This document shows positions 51,543 through 61,135 of a stretch of DNA of 64,000 bases, piece by piece. Below the pieces are notes generated by a model, which had not been told where the DNA came from, did not search any database, and saw nothing but the letters and a program-made list of their open reading frames with translations. Source of the DNA: Clostridia bacterium (GTDB lineage: Bacteria > Bacillota > Clostridia > Oscillospirales > Acutalibacteraceae); the NCBI GenBank assembly GCA_017428085.1, contig JAFRRP010000009.1, positions 23,215-87,214 on the forward strand, written 5' to 3'. Position 1 is the first letter of the stretch. Each line of letters begins with the position of its first letter. The translations under genes were made by a program, and so were the position numbers.

Positions 51543-53285
51543 TCAGGCGAACTGGCTGTTGAACAGCTTGGTATAGAACCCGTTTTTCGCCAGCAGCTCC
51601 TCGTGGGTGCCCTGCTCGATGATGCGGCCCTTGTCCATCACGAGGATGCGGTCCGCGCCGAGGATGGTGGAAAGCCGGTGCGCCACGATGAAGCTGGTGC
51701 GGCCGGTCATCATCTCGTCAAAGGCCTTCTGGATGCGCAGCTCGGTGCGGGTGTCGATGGAGCTGGTGGCCTCGTCCAATATCAGCATGGGCGGCAGGCA
51801 GAGCATGACCCGCGTGATGCACAGCAGCTGCTTCTGCCCCTCGGAAAGGGAGCCGCCGTCCTCGCCGATCACGGTATCCAACCCCTGCGGCAGCCGCTTG
51901 ATGAACGACCACGAATGGGCGCGTTTGGCCGCGGCGACGATCTCTTCATCCGAAGCGTCTTCTTTCCCGAAGGCGATGTTCTCCCGGATGGTGCCGGGGT
52001 TGAGCCAGGTCTCCTGCAATACCATGCCGTAGCGCGAGCGCAGCGCCCGGCGTTTCATCTGTCTGATCTCCACACCGTCCACGGCGATGGTCCCCGCGTC
52101 GGTATCGTAAAAGCGCATCAGCAGGTTGATGAAGGTGGTCTTGCCGCAGCCCGTGGGGCCCACGATGGCGATCTTCTGCCCCTGCTTGACGGAGAGGTTG
52201 AAATCTTCAATGAGCTTTTTGGATTTGTCGTAGGAGAAACAGACCTCGGAGATCTCGACGTTTCCGTTTACCGTCTCCGGAGTCAGGTCGCCGTCCGGCG
52301 CTTCGTCGGCGGCGTCCAGCATTTCAAACACTCTGGCGGCGCAGGCGAGGGCGTTCTGCAGCTCCGCCGCCACGCCGGAGATCTCGTTGAAGGGCTTGGT
52401 GTATTTATCCGCATAATTGAGCATGGCGGTCAGCATGCCCACGGTGAACGCGCCGCCGGAGCTGATCGCGGTGAACGCGCCCACAAGGGCCACCGCCGCG
52501 TAGACCAGCGAATTGACGAAGCGGGTGACGGGGTTCGTGATGGAGGACCAGAAAACGGCCTTCAGCGAGACCTTTTTCAGAGTATCGTTCAGCGCGTCGA
52601 ATTTGCCGAGATAGCGGCCCTGCCGATGGAAAGCCCGCAGGGTTTTCAGGTTGCCCGCCGTCTCGTTGATAAGGGCGGTCTGGTCGGCCCGCAGGTTGGA
52701 CTGGTCGCTGAAAAAGCCGTAGGTGCGGCCCGCGATCAGCTTGGCGGCGAACAGCGAGACGGGCGTCAGCACCACCACCGCCGCGGTGATCGGCACGTTC
52801 ATGCGCAGCATGAAGACAAGCGTCCCCGCGATGGTCAGCACGCCGGAGAAAAGCTGCGTCGCGCCCAGCAGCAGCCCGTCCGCGAACCGGTCGATGTCCG
52901 AAGACATCCGGCTGACCGTCTCCCCGGTGGGATGGCTGTCCAGATAGCTTAAAGGGAGCGTGTTGATCTTGGCGTAAAGGCCGTCGCGCAGGCTCTGCAC
53001 GGTGCGGCAGGCCATGCGGTTGTTGAGGCTGCCGGTCAGCCACGCGGCCACGGCGCAGGCGGCTGTCATGGCCGCCGCGGTGATCAGCGGACGGTCCACC
53101 AGGGAGACGTCCGTTTTGGCGACGCCGATGATGCGGTCGACGGCCTGCCCGAACAGCAGGGGCGTATACAGCGTAAAAAACACCTCCGCCGCCGCGAACA
53201 GCAGCGACAGCGCCACAAGGATCTTATGGTTCCCGACCTCCCGCAGGCAGCGCCGCAGGGTGCCGGAGGGGGCTTTCTGTTTCAT
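51543..53285 (-). CDS. ABC exporter half-transporter (canonical Walker B half)
   Basis: This 580-residue protein has six N-terminal membrane helices of ABC type I exporter form, then an ATPase. The Walker A is VGPTGCGKTTFINLL, the signature SLSEGQKQLL and the Walker B LILDEATSSID with a normal catalytic Glu. The signature has Glu in place of Gly (LSEGQ). Paired with the upstream protein, whose Walker B ends in Asp, this is the pattern of heterodimeric exporters with one degenerate ATP site. It is the last of three genes; a ~190-bp repeat block separates it from its partner. Confidence 0.92.
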   Translation of the reverse strand: MKQKAPSGTLRRCLREVGNHKILVALSLLFAAAEVFFTLYTPLLFGQAVDRIIGVAKTDVSLVDRPLITAAAMTAACAVAAWLTGSLNNRMACRTVQSLRDGLYAKINTLPLSYLDSHPTGETVSRMSSDIDRFADGLLLGATQLFSGVLTIAGTLVFMLRMNVPITAAVVVLTPVSLFAAKLIAGRTYGFFSDQSNLRADQTALINETAGNLKTLRAFHRQGRYLGKFDALNDTLKKVSLKAVFWSSITNPVTRFVNSLVYAAVALVGAFTAISSGGAFTVGMLTAMLNYADKYTKPFNEISGVAAELQNALACAARVFEMLDAADEAPDGDLTPETVNGNVEISEVCFSYDKSKKLIEDFNLSVKQGQKIAIVGPTGCGKTTFINLLMRFYDTDAGTIAVDGVEIRQMKRRALRSRYGMVLQETWLNPGTIRENIAFGKEDASDEEIVAAAKRAHSWSFIKRLPQGLDTVIGEDGGSLSEGQKQLLCITRVMLCLPPMLILDEATSSIDTRTELRIQKAFDEMMTGRTSFIVAHRLSTILGADRILVMDKGRIIEQGTHEELLAKNGFYTKLFNSQFA

Positions 53286-53296
53286 GTGGTTTCTCC

Positions 53297-53484
53297 GGTA
53301 GCACGGCGCCTTGCGCCGTTGTATGGCGTCATCCGGTAGCGCGGCACCTCAGTGCCGCTCCCGGCATTTGTAACTTGATAACGATGATTGAAATATGACT
53401 TCGCTTTGAAAGAATAAACGGGTAGATGAGGAATGCGTCCAATCGTTGTTTGTGCTCATGGCGGCACGGAGGTGCCGCGCTACC
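53297..53484. repeat. REP hairpin plus REPIN/MITE-like element between ABC genes
   Basis: GTAGCACGGCGCC-TT-GCGCCGTT (53299-53320) is followed by a 150-bp element. Its left end (53335-53359) and inverse right end (53460-53484) carry GCGGCAC palindromes. The right end contains the TAG stop (minus strand) of the 53480 gene. Confidence 0.82.
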
Positions 53485-55198
53485 GGGTTATTCCCTGCGA
53501 TTCGCAGATCTCCCGGTATACCGGGCAGGTTTCCAATAATTCGTCATGCGTTCCCACGGCGGCGATGCTGCCGTCGTCCGCCACGACGATGCGGTCGCAG
53601 CCCATGACCGAGCTGACCCGCTGGGACACGGTGAACACGGCGGGGCGTTCCGGCAGCTCCGCCAGCGCTTTGCGCAGCCGCGCTTCGGTGGCCAGGTCCA
53701 GCGCGGAGGCGGCGTCGTCGAGGATCAGCACCGGGGCCTGCTTCACCAGCGCGCGGGCCACCGTCAGCCGCTGCCTCTGCCCGCCGGAAAAGTTGCGCCC
53801 GTTTTCCTCCACCGGCTCGTCCAGCCCGCCGGCTTTGGCGGCGATCACGTCGCCCGCCTGCGCCGCGGCCACGGCGGCGGCAAGCGTTTCGTCGTCGGCG
53901 TTTTCGTTGCCCCACAGCAGGTTTTCCCGGATCGTGCCCCGGAACAGCGTCGCCTTCTGGGGCGTGACGGCGATCAGCCGGTTGAGCGTCTCTTCGTCGT
54001 ATTCCTTCACGTCGTGCCCGAATACCCGCACCGTGCCCCGCGTGGCGTCGAAAAAGCGCGGGATCAGGTTGACCAGCGTCGATTTGCCGGAGCCCGTCGC
54101 GCCGATCACGCCGATACGTTCTCCCTTGCGCACGGTCAGGTCCACGCCCTCGACGGAACTCTCCTGCGCGCCGGGATAGGTGAAGCCGACGCCGTCGAAT
54201 TCCACCGCCGGGGCGGTCATGTCCGGGACGGCTCCCTGCTCCGGGTGATCCATGGAGGGGGCCGTATCCAGCACCTTTTCCACGCGGTTGGCGCAGGCGA
54301 TGGATTTGGTGATGGTGATGATCAGGTTGGCAAGCTTGATGAGCTCCACCAGAATGCGCGTCATGTAGTTGTACTGCGCCACCACCTCGCCCTGCGTCAT
54401 GGCGCCGCCGTTGACGCGGATGGCGCCGGCGTGCAGCAGCACGATGACGGCCATATTGACCAGCACGCAGGTGAGGGGATTGATCAGCGCGGAGACGTTG
54501 CCCGCCTTGATGGAAGCCGCGGTGAACAGGGCGTTTGCCCTGCGGAACCTCGTTTCCTCCGTCCTCTCCTGCCCGAAGGCCCGGATCACGCGCACGCCGG
54601 TCAGGGCGCTGCGCTGGGCGACGATCGACCCGTCCATGCGTTCGCGTACCCTGCGGTACAGCGGCACGGAGACCGCCATCACCGCCGCCACCACGGCGAA
54701 CAGCGCCGGGATCACCGCCGCGAAGGTCAGCGCGGTGGTTTTGTCCACGGCGAAGGCGGCGATCATTGCGCCGAACACCGCGAAAGGCGAGCGCATCAGC
54801 AGCCGCAGCGTCAGGTTGATCCCGTTCTGGATCTGGTCCACGTCGCCGGTCAGCCGCGCGATCAGCGTGGAAGCGCCGAAGGCGTCGTCGTCCGCGTAGG
54901 AGAAGGTCAGCACGTGCGCCAGCAGGTCGCGCCGCAGCGCCGCGGAAGCGCCCACCGCCGCCCGGGCGGCGAAATACTGTGCCGTCACGGAAACGCCAAA
55001 CCCCACAAACGCGATCAACGCCAACAGGCCGCACATCTTCGCGATGTACGGCTTGTCCGATCCGGCGATGCCCACGTCGATGATATTCCTGACGACGAGG
55101 GGGACCAGCAGCTCCAGCAGCGCCTCCAGCATTTTGAACAGGGGCGCGAGGAACGTCTCTTTGCCGTATCCCCTGAAATAACGCAACAACCGTTTCAT
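53480..55198 (-). CDS. ABC exporter half-transporter (degenerate Walker B half)
   Basis: This 572-residue protein has six membrane helices and an ATPase. The Walker A is IGATGSGKSTLVNL, the signature NFSGGQRQRLTVARAL is canonical and the Walker B is VLILDDAASALD, with Asp at the catalytic Glu position. It therefore forms the degenerate ATP site with the LSEGQ signature of the downstream partner. Such pairs pump drugs, peptides or lipids. ATG 55198 overlaps the SGNH hydrolase stop by four bases. The TAG stop is supplied by the repeat that follows. Confidence 0.92.
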   Translation of the reverse strand: MKRLLRYFRGYGKETFLAPLFKMLEALLELLVPLVVRNIIDVGIAGSDKPYIAKMCGLLALIAFVGFGVSVTAQYFAARAAVGASAALRRDLLAHVLTFSYADDDAFGASTLIARLTGDVDQIQNGINLTLRLLMRSPFAVFGAMIAAFAVDKTTALTFAAVIPALFAVVAAVMAVSVPLYRRVRERMDGSIVAQRSALTGVRVIRAFGQERTEETRFRRANALFTAASIKAGNVSALINPLTCVLVNMAVIVLLHAGAIRVNGGAMTQGEVVAQYNYMTRILVELIKLANLIITITKSIACANRVEKVLDTAPSMDHPEQGAVPDMTAPAVEFDGVGFTYPGAQESSVEGVDLTVRKGERIGVIGATGSGKSTLVNLIPRFFDATRGTVRVFGHDVKEYDEETLNRLIAVTPQKATLFRGTIRENLLWGNENADDETLAAAVAAAQAGDVIAAKAGGLDEPVEENGRNFSGGQRQRLTVARALVKQAPVLILDDAASALDLATEARLRKALAELPERPAVFTVSQRVSSVMGCDRIVVADDGSIAAVGTHDELLETCPVYREICESQGITR

Positions 55199-56064
55199 GC
55201 GGCGGCGCGCGGGACAAGGTTGCCCGTCAGGGTCTTGATCAGCACGGTCAGCAGCCGCGCGACGGTTTTGTTGTCATAATACTTTTCAAAGAAGTTGTAA
55301 TCCACGCCCGGATGGTTGACGACGGGCGTCGTTTCCGTCCCGAGGCCCAGGTCGTACAGCTGCCGCAGCACCACCTCCGCGATGGCCGCGTTGCCCGCCG
55401 CGTTGGGATGGACGCAGTCGTCCGCCAACCGTTCCGGGTGACCGTCCATGGCGGGGGAGATATCGCACAGCACCACCGCGCCGGGGTGCTCCTTGTCGTA
55501 TTTCTCGATCATGGCGTTCACCCGGCCGGTGCAGGCCGTGTAGATATGGGCCGCCACGCCGTACCAAACGCAGTACAGTTTTTGCAGCAGGATCGTCGCG
55601 TCCGGGTTCAGGGCTTTGATCTCGCCGATGACGGCGCACAGGTTTTCGTAGAATTGCTCCGCGATCCCGTCCAGCTTTTTGCCGTTGACCATAAAGAACG
55701 CGCCCACCGCCAGATTGACCACGTCGGGGTGGTCGAAATAGTCGTTGCCGCCGATGGATAAGCTGATGATATCCGCGCGGGCGACGGCGCTGCGGATGTA
55801 AAAATACCCGGTCTCTTCCGAGAGGCGCTCCAGCAGCTCGCCGCTGTCCATGGCCACCCGCGCGTAATTTTCGTAATCGTAGCCGTCGGTGTCCGCCACG
55901 ATCCTGCCGTAGCAGGCCTCGTCGGGGTTCTCCACGCCGTACCCTTCGGCGATGGAATCCCCCAGCAGCAGGTAGCGGAGGTGCCGTTCCTCCGCCGCGA
56001 AGGCGGGCAGGCAGCACGATGCCGCCAGAACGGCGGCCAGTAAAACGGCAAGCAGTTTTTTCAT
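55195..56064 (-). CDS. Secreted SGNH/GDSL hydrolase
   Basis: This 289-residue exported esterase has a signal peptide (about 1-23, KKLLAVLLAAVLAASCCLPAFA). The SGNH blocks are YLLLGDSIAEGYG (Ser), then SIGGNDYFD (Gly/Asn) and DDCVHPNAAG (Asp..His). It should deacylate lipids or polysaccharides outside the membrane. It is the first gene of an operon with the two ABC half-transporters, which suggests that the exported substrate and the esterase belong together. It has its own promoter, divergent from the sugar-acid operon. Confidence 0.88.
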   Translation of the reverse strand: MKKLLAVLLAAVLAASCCLPAFAAEERHLRYLLLGDSIAEGYGVENPDEACYGRIVADTDGYDYENYARVAMDSGELLERLSEETGYFYIRSAVARADIISLSIGGNDYFDHPDVVNLAVGAFFMVNGKKLDGIAEQFYENLCAVIGEIKALNPDATILLQKLYCVWYGVAAHIYTACTGRVNAMIEKYDKEHPGAVVLCDISPAMDGHPERLADDCVHPNAAGNAAIAEVVLRQLYDLGLGTETTPVVNHPGVDYNFFEKYYDNKTVARLLTVLIKTLTGNLVPRAAA

Positions 56065-56097
56065 CGGGAAATCCCCCTTTTTTCTTCGCTCACTTGC

Positions 56098-56126
56098 AGT
56101 ATACCTTTTTCTCTTTTGCTTTGCAA
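56098..56126 (-). promoter_or_regulatory. Promoter of the SGNH-ABC operon
   Basis: TTGCAA (56126-56121), 17-nt spacer, TATACT (56103-56098). Confidence 0.75.
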
Positions 56127-56134
56127 GTGCTATC

Positions 56135-56163
56135 TTGACTTTCCCGAGGGAATATATTATATT
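56135..56163 (+). promoter_or_regulatory. Promoter of the sugar-acid operon
   Basis: TTGACT (56135-56140), 17-nt spacer containing TTCCC-GA-GGGAA (56141-56152), TATATT (56158-56163). The short palindrome in the spacer may be a regulator site. Confidence 0.75.
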
Positions 56164-56240
56164 TTTTTATAGAAGATAAACGGAGGCGCGGCGCGTTTTT
56201 TTTGCGCGGCGTTTCCTCCGTTACGGTTCGGGAGGACGCC

Positions 56241-57449
56241 ATGACGACCAATGGCACGTATTTCGTCAACGATAAAGACCGGCCCCTGCGCTACGGGGAG
56301 ATCAACCTCATCAACCCGCCCCGGCGGCGGCTTCGCGGCGAGCCGGAAAAAAAGGGCGTTTTGGCGCTGCCCGTGTTCTGCGGCTTCTGCGGCACGGATA
56401 TGGAGCTGATGCGTATGGGGCGGCGAGGCGAGCTTTCGCCTAAATTCCCCGCGGGGGAACAGCGCCTCATCAACGGCCATGAGGGCGTGGTGTGGGTCCC
56501 GTCCGAGAACCGCTTCGCCATCGTGCTGATCCGCGGCGGCGACAGCTGCGACCCCTCCCGTTTCACGGAGGACGAGACCTATTTCGAGTATGGCTGCGAC
56601 GGCGCGGACGGCCTGTTCGCGGACCGAAACTATTTCAACCCCGATATGCTGCTGCGTCTGCCGCCGCGATACGACGGGCTGACAAAGCTGCCGCTGAAGC
56701 TTGCCAAGCGGCTGGTGTTCTGCGACCCCTACGCCTGCGCCGTGTTCCAGCGGGAACGTATGGAGGATATCGGCGAGGCGCAGAACTTCCGCGTGGTGAT
56801 GGCCCGGGAGGGCTGCGACGAGGCGCGGGCCCGGTCGATCGCCAAAGAGGAGACCTTCCGGCGCGTGGTCGTCTACGGCCTCGGCACCACCGGGCTTTTC
56901 ATAGGCGACCAGATCCGCCGCCATTACCCGGGGGCGGACATCCTGTTCGTCGCCCGCAGCGAAGCGTCTTCCGACAAGGCCCGCTTTGCCTGCGAGGTGG
57001 TGAACGCCGCCTATCTGTGCGCGGCGGGGCTGACCGAGGCGCAGATCGCCGACGCCGTCCGGGCGCATTTCGGCGGGGCGGCCACCGTGTTCGTCGGCAC
57101 CTCCGGCAGCGAGGCGGAGCACCGGGTGGCCTTCAAAGAAAAGGCGCTGGGGCCCAACGGCGTCTACGACAGCTTTTCGCTGGGGCCGCAGGTCACGTTC
57201 GACACCATGCCCTTCGGCTTTTGGAACCACGTGATTTTGTCTTCCATCAACTTCACCCGCGCCCACATGGAGGAGGCCATCGCCATTTTGTCGGAGTCCC
57301 GCTTCGACGAGCCGGTGCGGCTGATCGACAGAGAGGAATTCACCGCCGACCCCATCGGCGCGTATGAGAACAAAATCTACTGCAAGGGAGCGCCGCTGAA
57401 GACCGCGGTGATCTGGAACAGGGAATACATCGACACGGAGGACGCGTGA
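56241..57449 (+). CDS. MDR-family sugar dehydrogenase, glucose-dehydrogenase-like
   Basis: This 402-residue medium-chain dehydrogenase has the catalytic zinc Cys in CGFCGTDMEL and His-Glu in NGHEGVV. A Rossmann turn follows (VVYGLGTTGLFIGDQI). The four-Cys structural zinc lobe is missing and there is an insertion around GDSCDPSRFTEDETYFEYG, as in glucose dehydrogenase-like MDR proteins. It probably oxidises an aldose to its lactone. As first gene of the operon it could start the route that the UxaB/UxaA pair finishes. GGGAGG precedes ATG 56241. Confidence 0.75.
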   Translation: MTTNGTYFVNDKDRPLRYGEINLINPPRRRLRGEPEKKGVLALPVFCGFCGTDMELMRMGRRGELSPKFPAGEQRLINGHEGVVWVPSENRFAIVLIRGGDSCDPSRFTEDETYFEYGCDGADGLFADRNYFNPDMLLRLPPRYDGLTKLPLKLAKRLVFCDPYACAVFQRERMEDIGEAQNFRVVMAREGCDEARARSIAKEETFRRVVVYGLGTTGLFIGDQIRRHYPGADILFVARSEASSDKARFACEVVNAAYLCAAGLTEAQIADAVRAHFGGAATVFVGTSGSEAEHRVAFKEKALGPNGVYDSFSLGPQVTFDTMPFGFWNHVILSSINFTRAHMEEAIAILSESRFDEPVRLIDREEFTADPIGAYENKIYCKGAPLKTAVIWNREYIDTEDA

Positions 57450-58474
57450 TGAGAACCATTGAAATAACAAAACCCTTTGAAGTGCGGCTGACGGATCAGC
57501 CGATGCCCGTCGCCGGTCCCGGCGAAGCGCTGCTGCGGGTGCTGTACTGCGGCATCTGCGGCGCGGACGTGGCCTCCTACACCGGCAACCAGCCCTTTAC
57601 CACCTACCCGCGCATCCCGGGGCACGAGTTTTCCGCGCAGATCGTGACCGTGCCCGACAACGATAAGGGCCTCAAGCCCGGCGACCTTGTCACCGCCAAC
57701 CCGTATTTCAACTGCGGCGCGTGCTACGCCTGCCGCCGGGGACTGGTGAACGCCTGCCACGACAACCAGACCATGGGCGTGCAGCGGGACGGCGCCTACC
57801 GCGATTATATCGTCATGCCCGCGGAACGGCTGATCCCCGGCAAAAACTGCACCGCGCGGGAGCTGGCCCTGATCGAACCGTTTGCCATCAGCGCCCACGC
57901 GCTGTCGCGGGCGGCAGTCAAACCGGGCGACCGGGTACTGATCATGGGCGCGGGCCCCATCGGCCTGTTCGCGCTGCTGCGGGCAAAGTCCATGGGAGCG
58001 AAAGCGGCGGTGGCGGACCTGCTGGCCCATCGGCTGACGCTGGCCGGGGAATACGGCGCGGACCTTGTCATCGACAACGGCAAAGACGACCTGCCCGCCC
58101 TGTGCCGCGACTTTACGGAGGGCGGCGGCTTCGACGTGTGCGTGGAGGCCTGCGGCGCGCCGACGACGTTTTTGACCTGCATCGAGCAGGCGGCCCACGG
58201 CGCGAACGTCATCCTTATCGGCAACGGCAAAAAGGAGACCACCTTCCTCCATTCCGTGCTGCTGAAAAAGGAGCTGAACGTGTTCGGCAGCCGCAACGCG
58301 CTGACAAAGGATTTTGAGACGCTGATCGGGCTGGTCTCCGATAAAAAAGTCGACGTGACGCGCATGGTCAGCGGCGTATACGAGGCGGAGGATGCCGCGG
58401 CGGCCTTCGACGCGCTGGCCCACAACGACGGCACGCTGGCCAAAATACTGATCCGCTTCGCGGACCCGGAGTAA
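57449..58474 (+). CDS. Zinc-dependent alcohol dehydrogenase (L-galactonate/L-gulonate type candidate)
   Basis: This 341-residue MDR enzyme is complete. YCGICGADVASY and PGHEFSAQ carry the catalytic zinc ligands. NCGACYACRRGLVNAC is the structural zinc lobe. IMGAGPIGLFALLRAK is the NAD loop. It resembles sorbitol and sugar-acid 5-dehydrogenases. Next to UxaB and UxaA the best guess is oxidation of L-galactonate to D-tagaturonate. ATG 57449, seven bases after GGAGG, is preferred over GTG 57446; it overlaps the previous stop by one base. Confidence 0.82.
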   Translation: MRTIEITKPFEVRLTDQPMPVAGPGEALLRVLYCGICGADVASYTGNQPFTTYPRIPGHEFSAQIVTVPDNDKGLKPGDLVTANPYFNCGACYACRRGLVNACHDNQTMGVQRDGAYRDYIVMPAERLIPGKNCTARELALIEPFAISAHALSRAAVKPGDRVLIMGAGPIGLFALLRAKSMGAKAAVADLLAHRLTLAGEYGADLVIDNGKDDLPALCRDFTEGGGFDVCVEACGAPTTFLTCIEQAAHGANVILIGNGKKETTFLHSVLLKKELNVFGSRNALTKDFETLIGLVSDKKVDVTRMVSGVYEAEDAAAAFDALAHNDGTLAKILIRFADPE

Positions 58475-58478
58475 ACAG

Positions 58479-59789
58479 ATGAAAGAGACGATTTTACAGT
58501 TCGGCACGGGCAACTTTTTGCGGGCCTTTGCCGGGGACTTTATCGACCGGCTGAACCGGGCGGGGCTGTACGACGGCAATATCGTGATCGTGTCCCCCAC
58601 GGACAGCGCCAACGTGGCCCGCATCAACGCGCAAGGCGGGCGCTACCACCTGCTGCTGCGCGGCGTGGCGGCGGGCGAAACAGTGGACGAGTGCCGGGAG
58701 ATCGGCTGCGTGACCCGCGCCGTGAACCCCTACCGCGATTTCGACGCGTATCTGTCGCTGGCGGAAAGCCCCGACCTGCGCTTCATCATTTCCAACACTA
58801 CGGAGGCGGGCATCGCCTTTGACGAAACCTGCCGCCTGACCGACCGGCCCGCCGCCTCCTTCCCGGCCAAGCTGACGCAATGGCTGTACCGCCGCTGGCA
58901 AAAGGGGTTGCCGGGCGTGGTCGTTCTCGCCTGCGAGCTGATCGACCGCAACGCGGACCTGTTGAAAGACTATGTGCTGCGGTACGCCGCGCTGTGGGCG
59001 ACGGGACCGGCGTTTGCCGCGTGGCTTGAAGCCGAAAACGCCTTCTGCAACACGCTGGTGGACCGCATCGTGACGGGCCGCCCGGAGGACGCGGCGGACT
59101 GGGAGCTTGTCAACGGCCCGGACGCGCTGCTGGACGCGGCGGAGCCCTACCATTTCTGGGCGATAGAGGGCGATCACGAAAGCGAGCTGCCGTTCCGGAA
59201 AGCCGGGCTGAACGTGATCTGGACCGACGACATCTCATTCTATAAAAAACGCAAGGTGCGGGTGCTCAACGGCGCCCACACCTCCATGGTCTTTCCCGCG
59301 CTGCTGGCGGGGATCGAGACCGTCGGCGACTGCCTGAAGGACGAACAGCTCAACGCCTTTTTGCAGGCGTGCCTGTTCCGGTATATCCTGCCGGTGCTGG
59401 GCGAAACGGAGGAAAACCTCGCGTTCACGCGCGCGGTGCTGGAGCGCTTCGCCAATCCGTTCATCCGTCATCAGCTCACCTCCATCGCGCTGAACTCCGT
59501 CAGCAAGTGGTCCGTGCGGGTGCTGCCCACGCTGCTGGAATACCGGGAGCGTTTCGGCGTCGTGCCAAAACCGCCGGTGCTGTCGCTGGCGGCGCTGATC
59601 CGGTATTACCGCACCCATGAGGTCGCGGACGCCCCGGGCAACGCGGCGTATCTCCGTGAACACGGATTGCCGGATATACTGGCAAACGCGGCGCTGTGGG
59701 GGACGGACCTGTCCGCCCTGCTGGAACCGCTGGAAGAGGCGTATCACATAGAGGATATCAGAGAGGCCATCGCATGGAGCTTGCGCTGA
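58479..59789 (+). CDS. uxaB: Tagaturonate reductase-like (mannitol dehydrogenase family)
   Basis: This 436-residue enzyme carries the UxaB pattern: LQFGTGNFLRAF (NAD site), IISNTTEAGIAF, CELIDRNADLL and the catalytic-zone KVRVLNGAHTSMV. It reduces D-tagaturonate to D-altronate with NADH. UxaB is favoured over fructuronate reductase because the next gene is altronate dehydratase and no mannonate dehydratase is near. It starts four bases after the MDR gene and overlaps uxaA by 16 bases. Confidence 0.88.
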   Translation: MKETILQFGTGNFLRAFAGDFIDRLNRAGLYDGNIVIVSPTDSANVARINAQGGRYHLLLRGVAAGETVDECREIGCVTRAVNPYRDFDAYLSLAESPDLRFIISNTTEAGIAFDETCRLTDRPAASFPAKLTQWLYRRWQKGLPGVVVLACELIDRNADLLKDYVLRYAALWATGPAFAAWLEAENAFCNTLVDRIVTGRPEDAADWELVNGPDALLDAAEPYHFWAIEGDHESELPFRKAGLNVIWTDDISFYKKRKVRVLNGAHTSMVFPALLAGIETVGDCLKDEQLNAFLQACLFRYILPVLGETEENLAFTRAVLERFANPFIRHQLTSIALNSVSKWSVRVLPTLLEYRERFGVVPKPPVLSLAALIRYYRTHEVADAPGNAAYLREHGLPDILANAALWGTDLSALLEPLEEAYHIEDIREAIAWSLR

Positions 59790-61135
59790 TCCACGAAAAA
59801 GACAATGTGCGCGTGAGTTTGGAGAACGGGCATAAATACGCCGTCCGCGCCATCAAACAAGGCGAGCCGGTGATCAAGTACGGCTTCCCCATCGGCGTGG
59901 CTTCGGCGGATATCGCCCCCGGCGAGCACGTACACACCCATAACCTGCGCACCGCGCTGGCGGGCGAGCAGGAATATACCTATACGCCAGACGTTGCGCC
60001 GCTGCCCCCGCAAACGCCCCGCGAGATACGCGCGTTCGTGCGGGCAAACGGAACGATCGGCATACGCAACGACGTGTGGATCGTCCCCACCGTCGGCTGC
60101 GTCAACGAGTTGGCGCGCAAGCTTTCGGCGCTGACCGGCGCGTTCGCGTTCCCGCATCCCTACGGGTGCAGCCAGCTGGGCGGCGACCATCTGCGCACGC
60201 AGCAGACGCTGTGCGGGCTCATCCGCCACCCCAACGCGGGCGGCGTGCTGGTGCTGGGACTGGGCTGCGAGAACAACCGCATCCCGGAGCTGAAAAAGGT
60301 GCTGGGCGCGTACGACGAAGCGCGGGTGCGCTTTTTGAACGCGCAGGACTGCGGGGACGAGATCGCCGAGGGCGCGGCCCTGATCCGCGAGCTGCGGGAG
60401 CAGGCGGCAAAGGACGAGCGTCAGACCGTGCCGGTCTCCCGGCTGACGGTGGGGCTGAAGTGCGGCGGCAGCGACGGCCTTTCCGGCGTCACCGCCAACC
60501 CGCTGGTGGGCAGGATCTCCGATCGTCTGGTCGCCATGGGCGGCGCGGCGGTGCTCACCGAGGTGCCGGAGATGTTCGGCGCGGAGCAGTTGTTGTTCAA
60601 CCGCTGCGTCAGCGAGGCGGTCTTCCGAAAGGCGGCGCGGATGGTCAACGGGTACAAGGCGTATTTCCTCGCCCACGGGCAGCCCGTCAGCGAGAACCCC
60701 TCGCCGGGGAATAAAGACGGCGGCATCACCACGCTGGAGGAAAAATCCCTCGGCTGCGTGCAGAAGGGCGGCGCGGCCCCCGTCGCCGCCGTGCTGCACG
60801 ACGGCGAAGCGGCGCAAGGCCCGGGCCTTCATCTGCTGAACGGCCCCGGCAACGATATGATCGCCGTCACCAACCTGACCGCCGCCGGGTGTCAATTGAT
60901 CTTGTTCACCACCGGGCGCGGCACGCCGCTGGGCGCGCCGGTCCCCACGCTGAAGATCGCCACCAACACCGCGCTGGCGCTGAAAAAGCCGGGCTGGATC
61001 GATTTCGACGCGCAGACCGGCAGCGAAGACGACCTGTTTGAGCTGCTGCTGGCGGCGGCCGACGGGCAGCCGACGAAAAACGAGGTCAACGGTTATCGGG
61101 ATATAGCGATTTTTAAGGATGGGGTGATATTATGA
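59774..61135 (+). CDS. uxaA: Altronate dehydratase
   Basis: This 453-residue enzyme has an N-terminal SAF-like lobe (IKQGEPVIKYGFPIG, PGEHVHTHNL). The large dehydratase domain follows, with FPHPYGCSQLGGDH, LGLGCENN, GLKCGGSDGLSGVTANP and FTTGRGTPLGAP. It removes water from D-altronate to give KDG, using Fe2+. ATG 59774 lies inside the uxaB end, which fixes it as co-translated. The amidohydrolase gene overlaps its stop (ATGA). Confidence 0.93.
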   Translation: MELALIHEKDNVRVSLENGHKYAVRAIKQGEPVIKYGFPIGVASADIAPGEHVHTHNLRTALAGEQEYTYTPDVAPLPPQTPREIRAFVRANGTIGIRNDVWIVPTVGCVNELARKLSALTGAFAFPHPYGCSQLGGDHLRTQQTLCGLIRHPNAGGVLVLGLGCENNRIPELKKVLGAYDEARVRFLNAQDCGDEIAEGAALIRELREQAAKDERQTVPVSRLTVGLKCGGSDGLSGVTANPLVGRISDRLVAMGGAAVLTEVPEMFGAEQLLFNRCVSEAVFRKAARMVNGYKAYFLAHGQPVSENPSPGNKDGGITTLEEKSLGCVQKGGAAPVAAVLHDGEAAQGPGLHLLNGPGNDMIAVTNLTAAGCQLILFTTGRGTPLGAPVPTLKIATNTALALKKPGWIDFDAQTGSEDDLFELLLAAADGQPTKNEVNGYRDIAIFKDGVIL

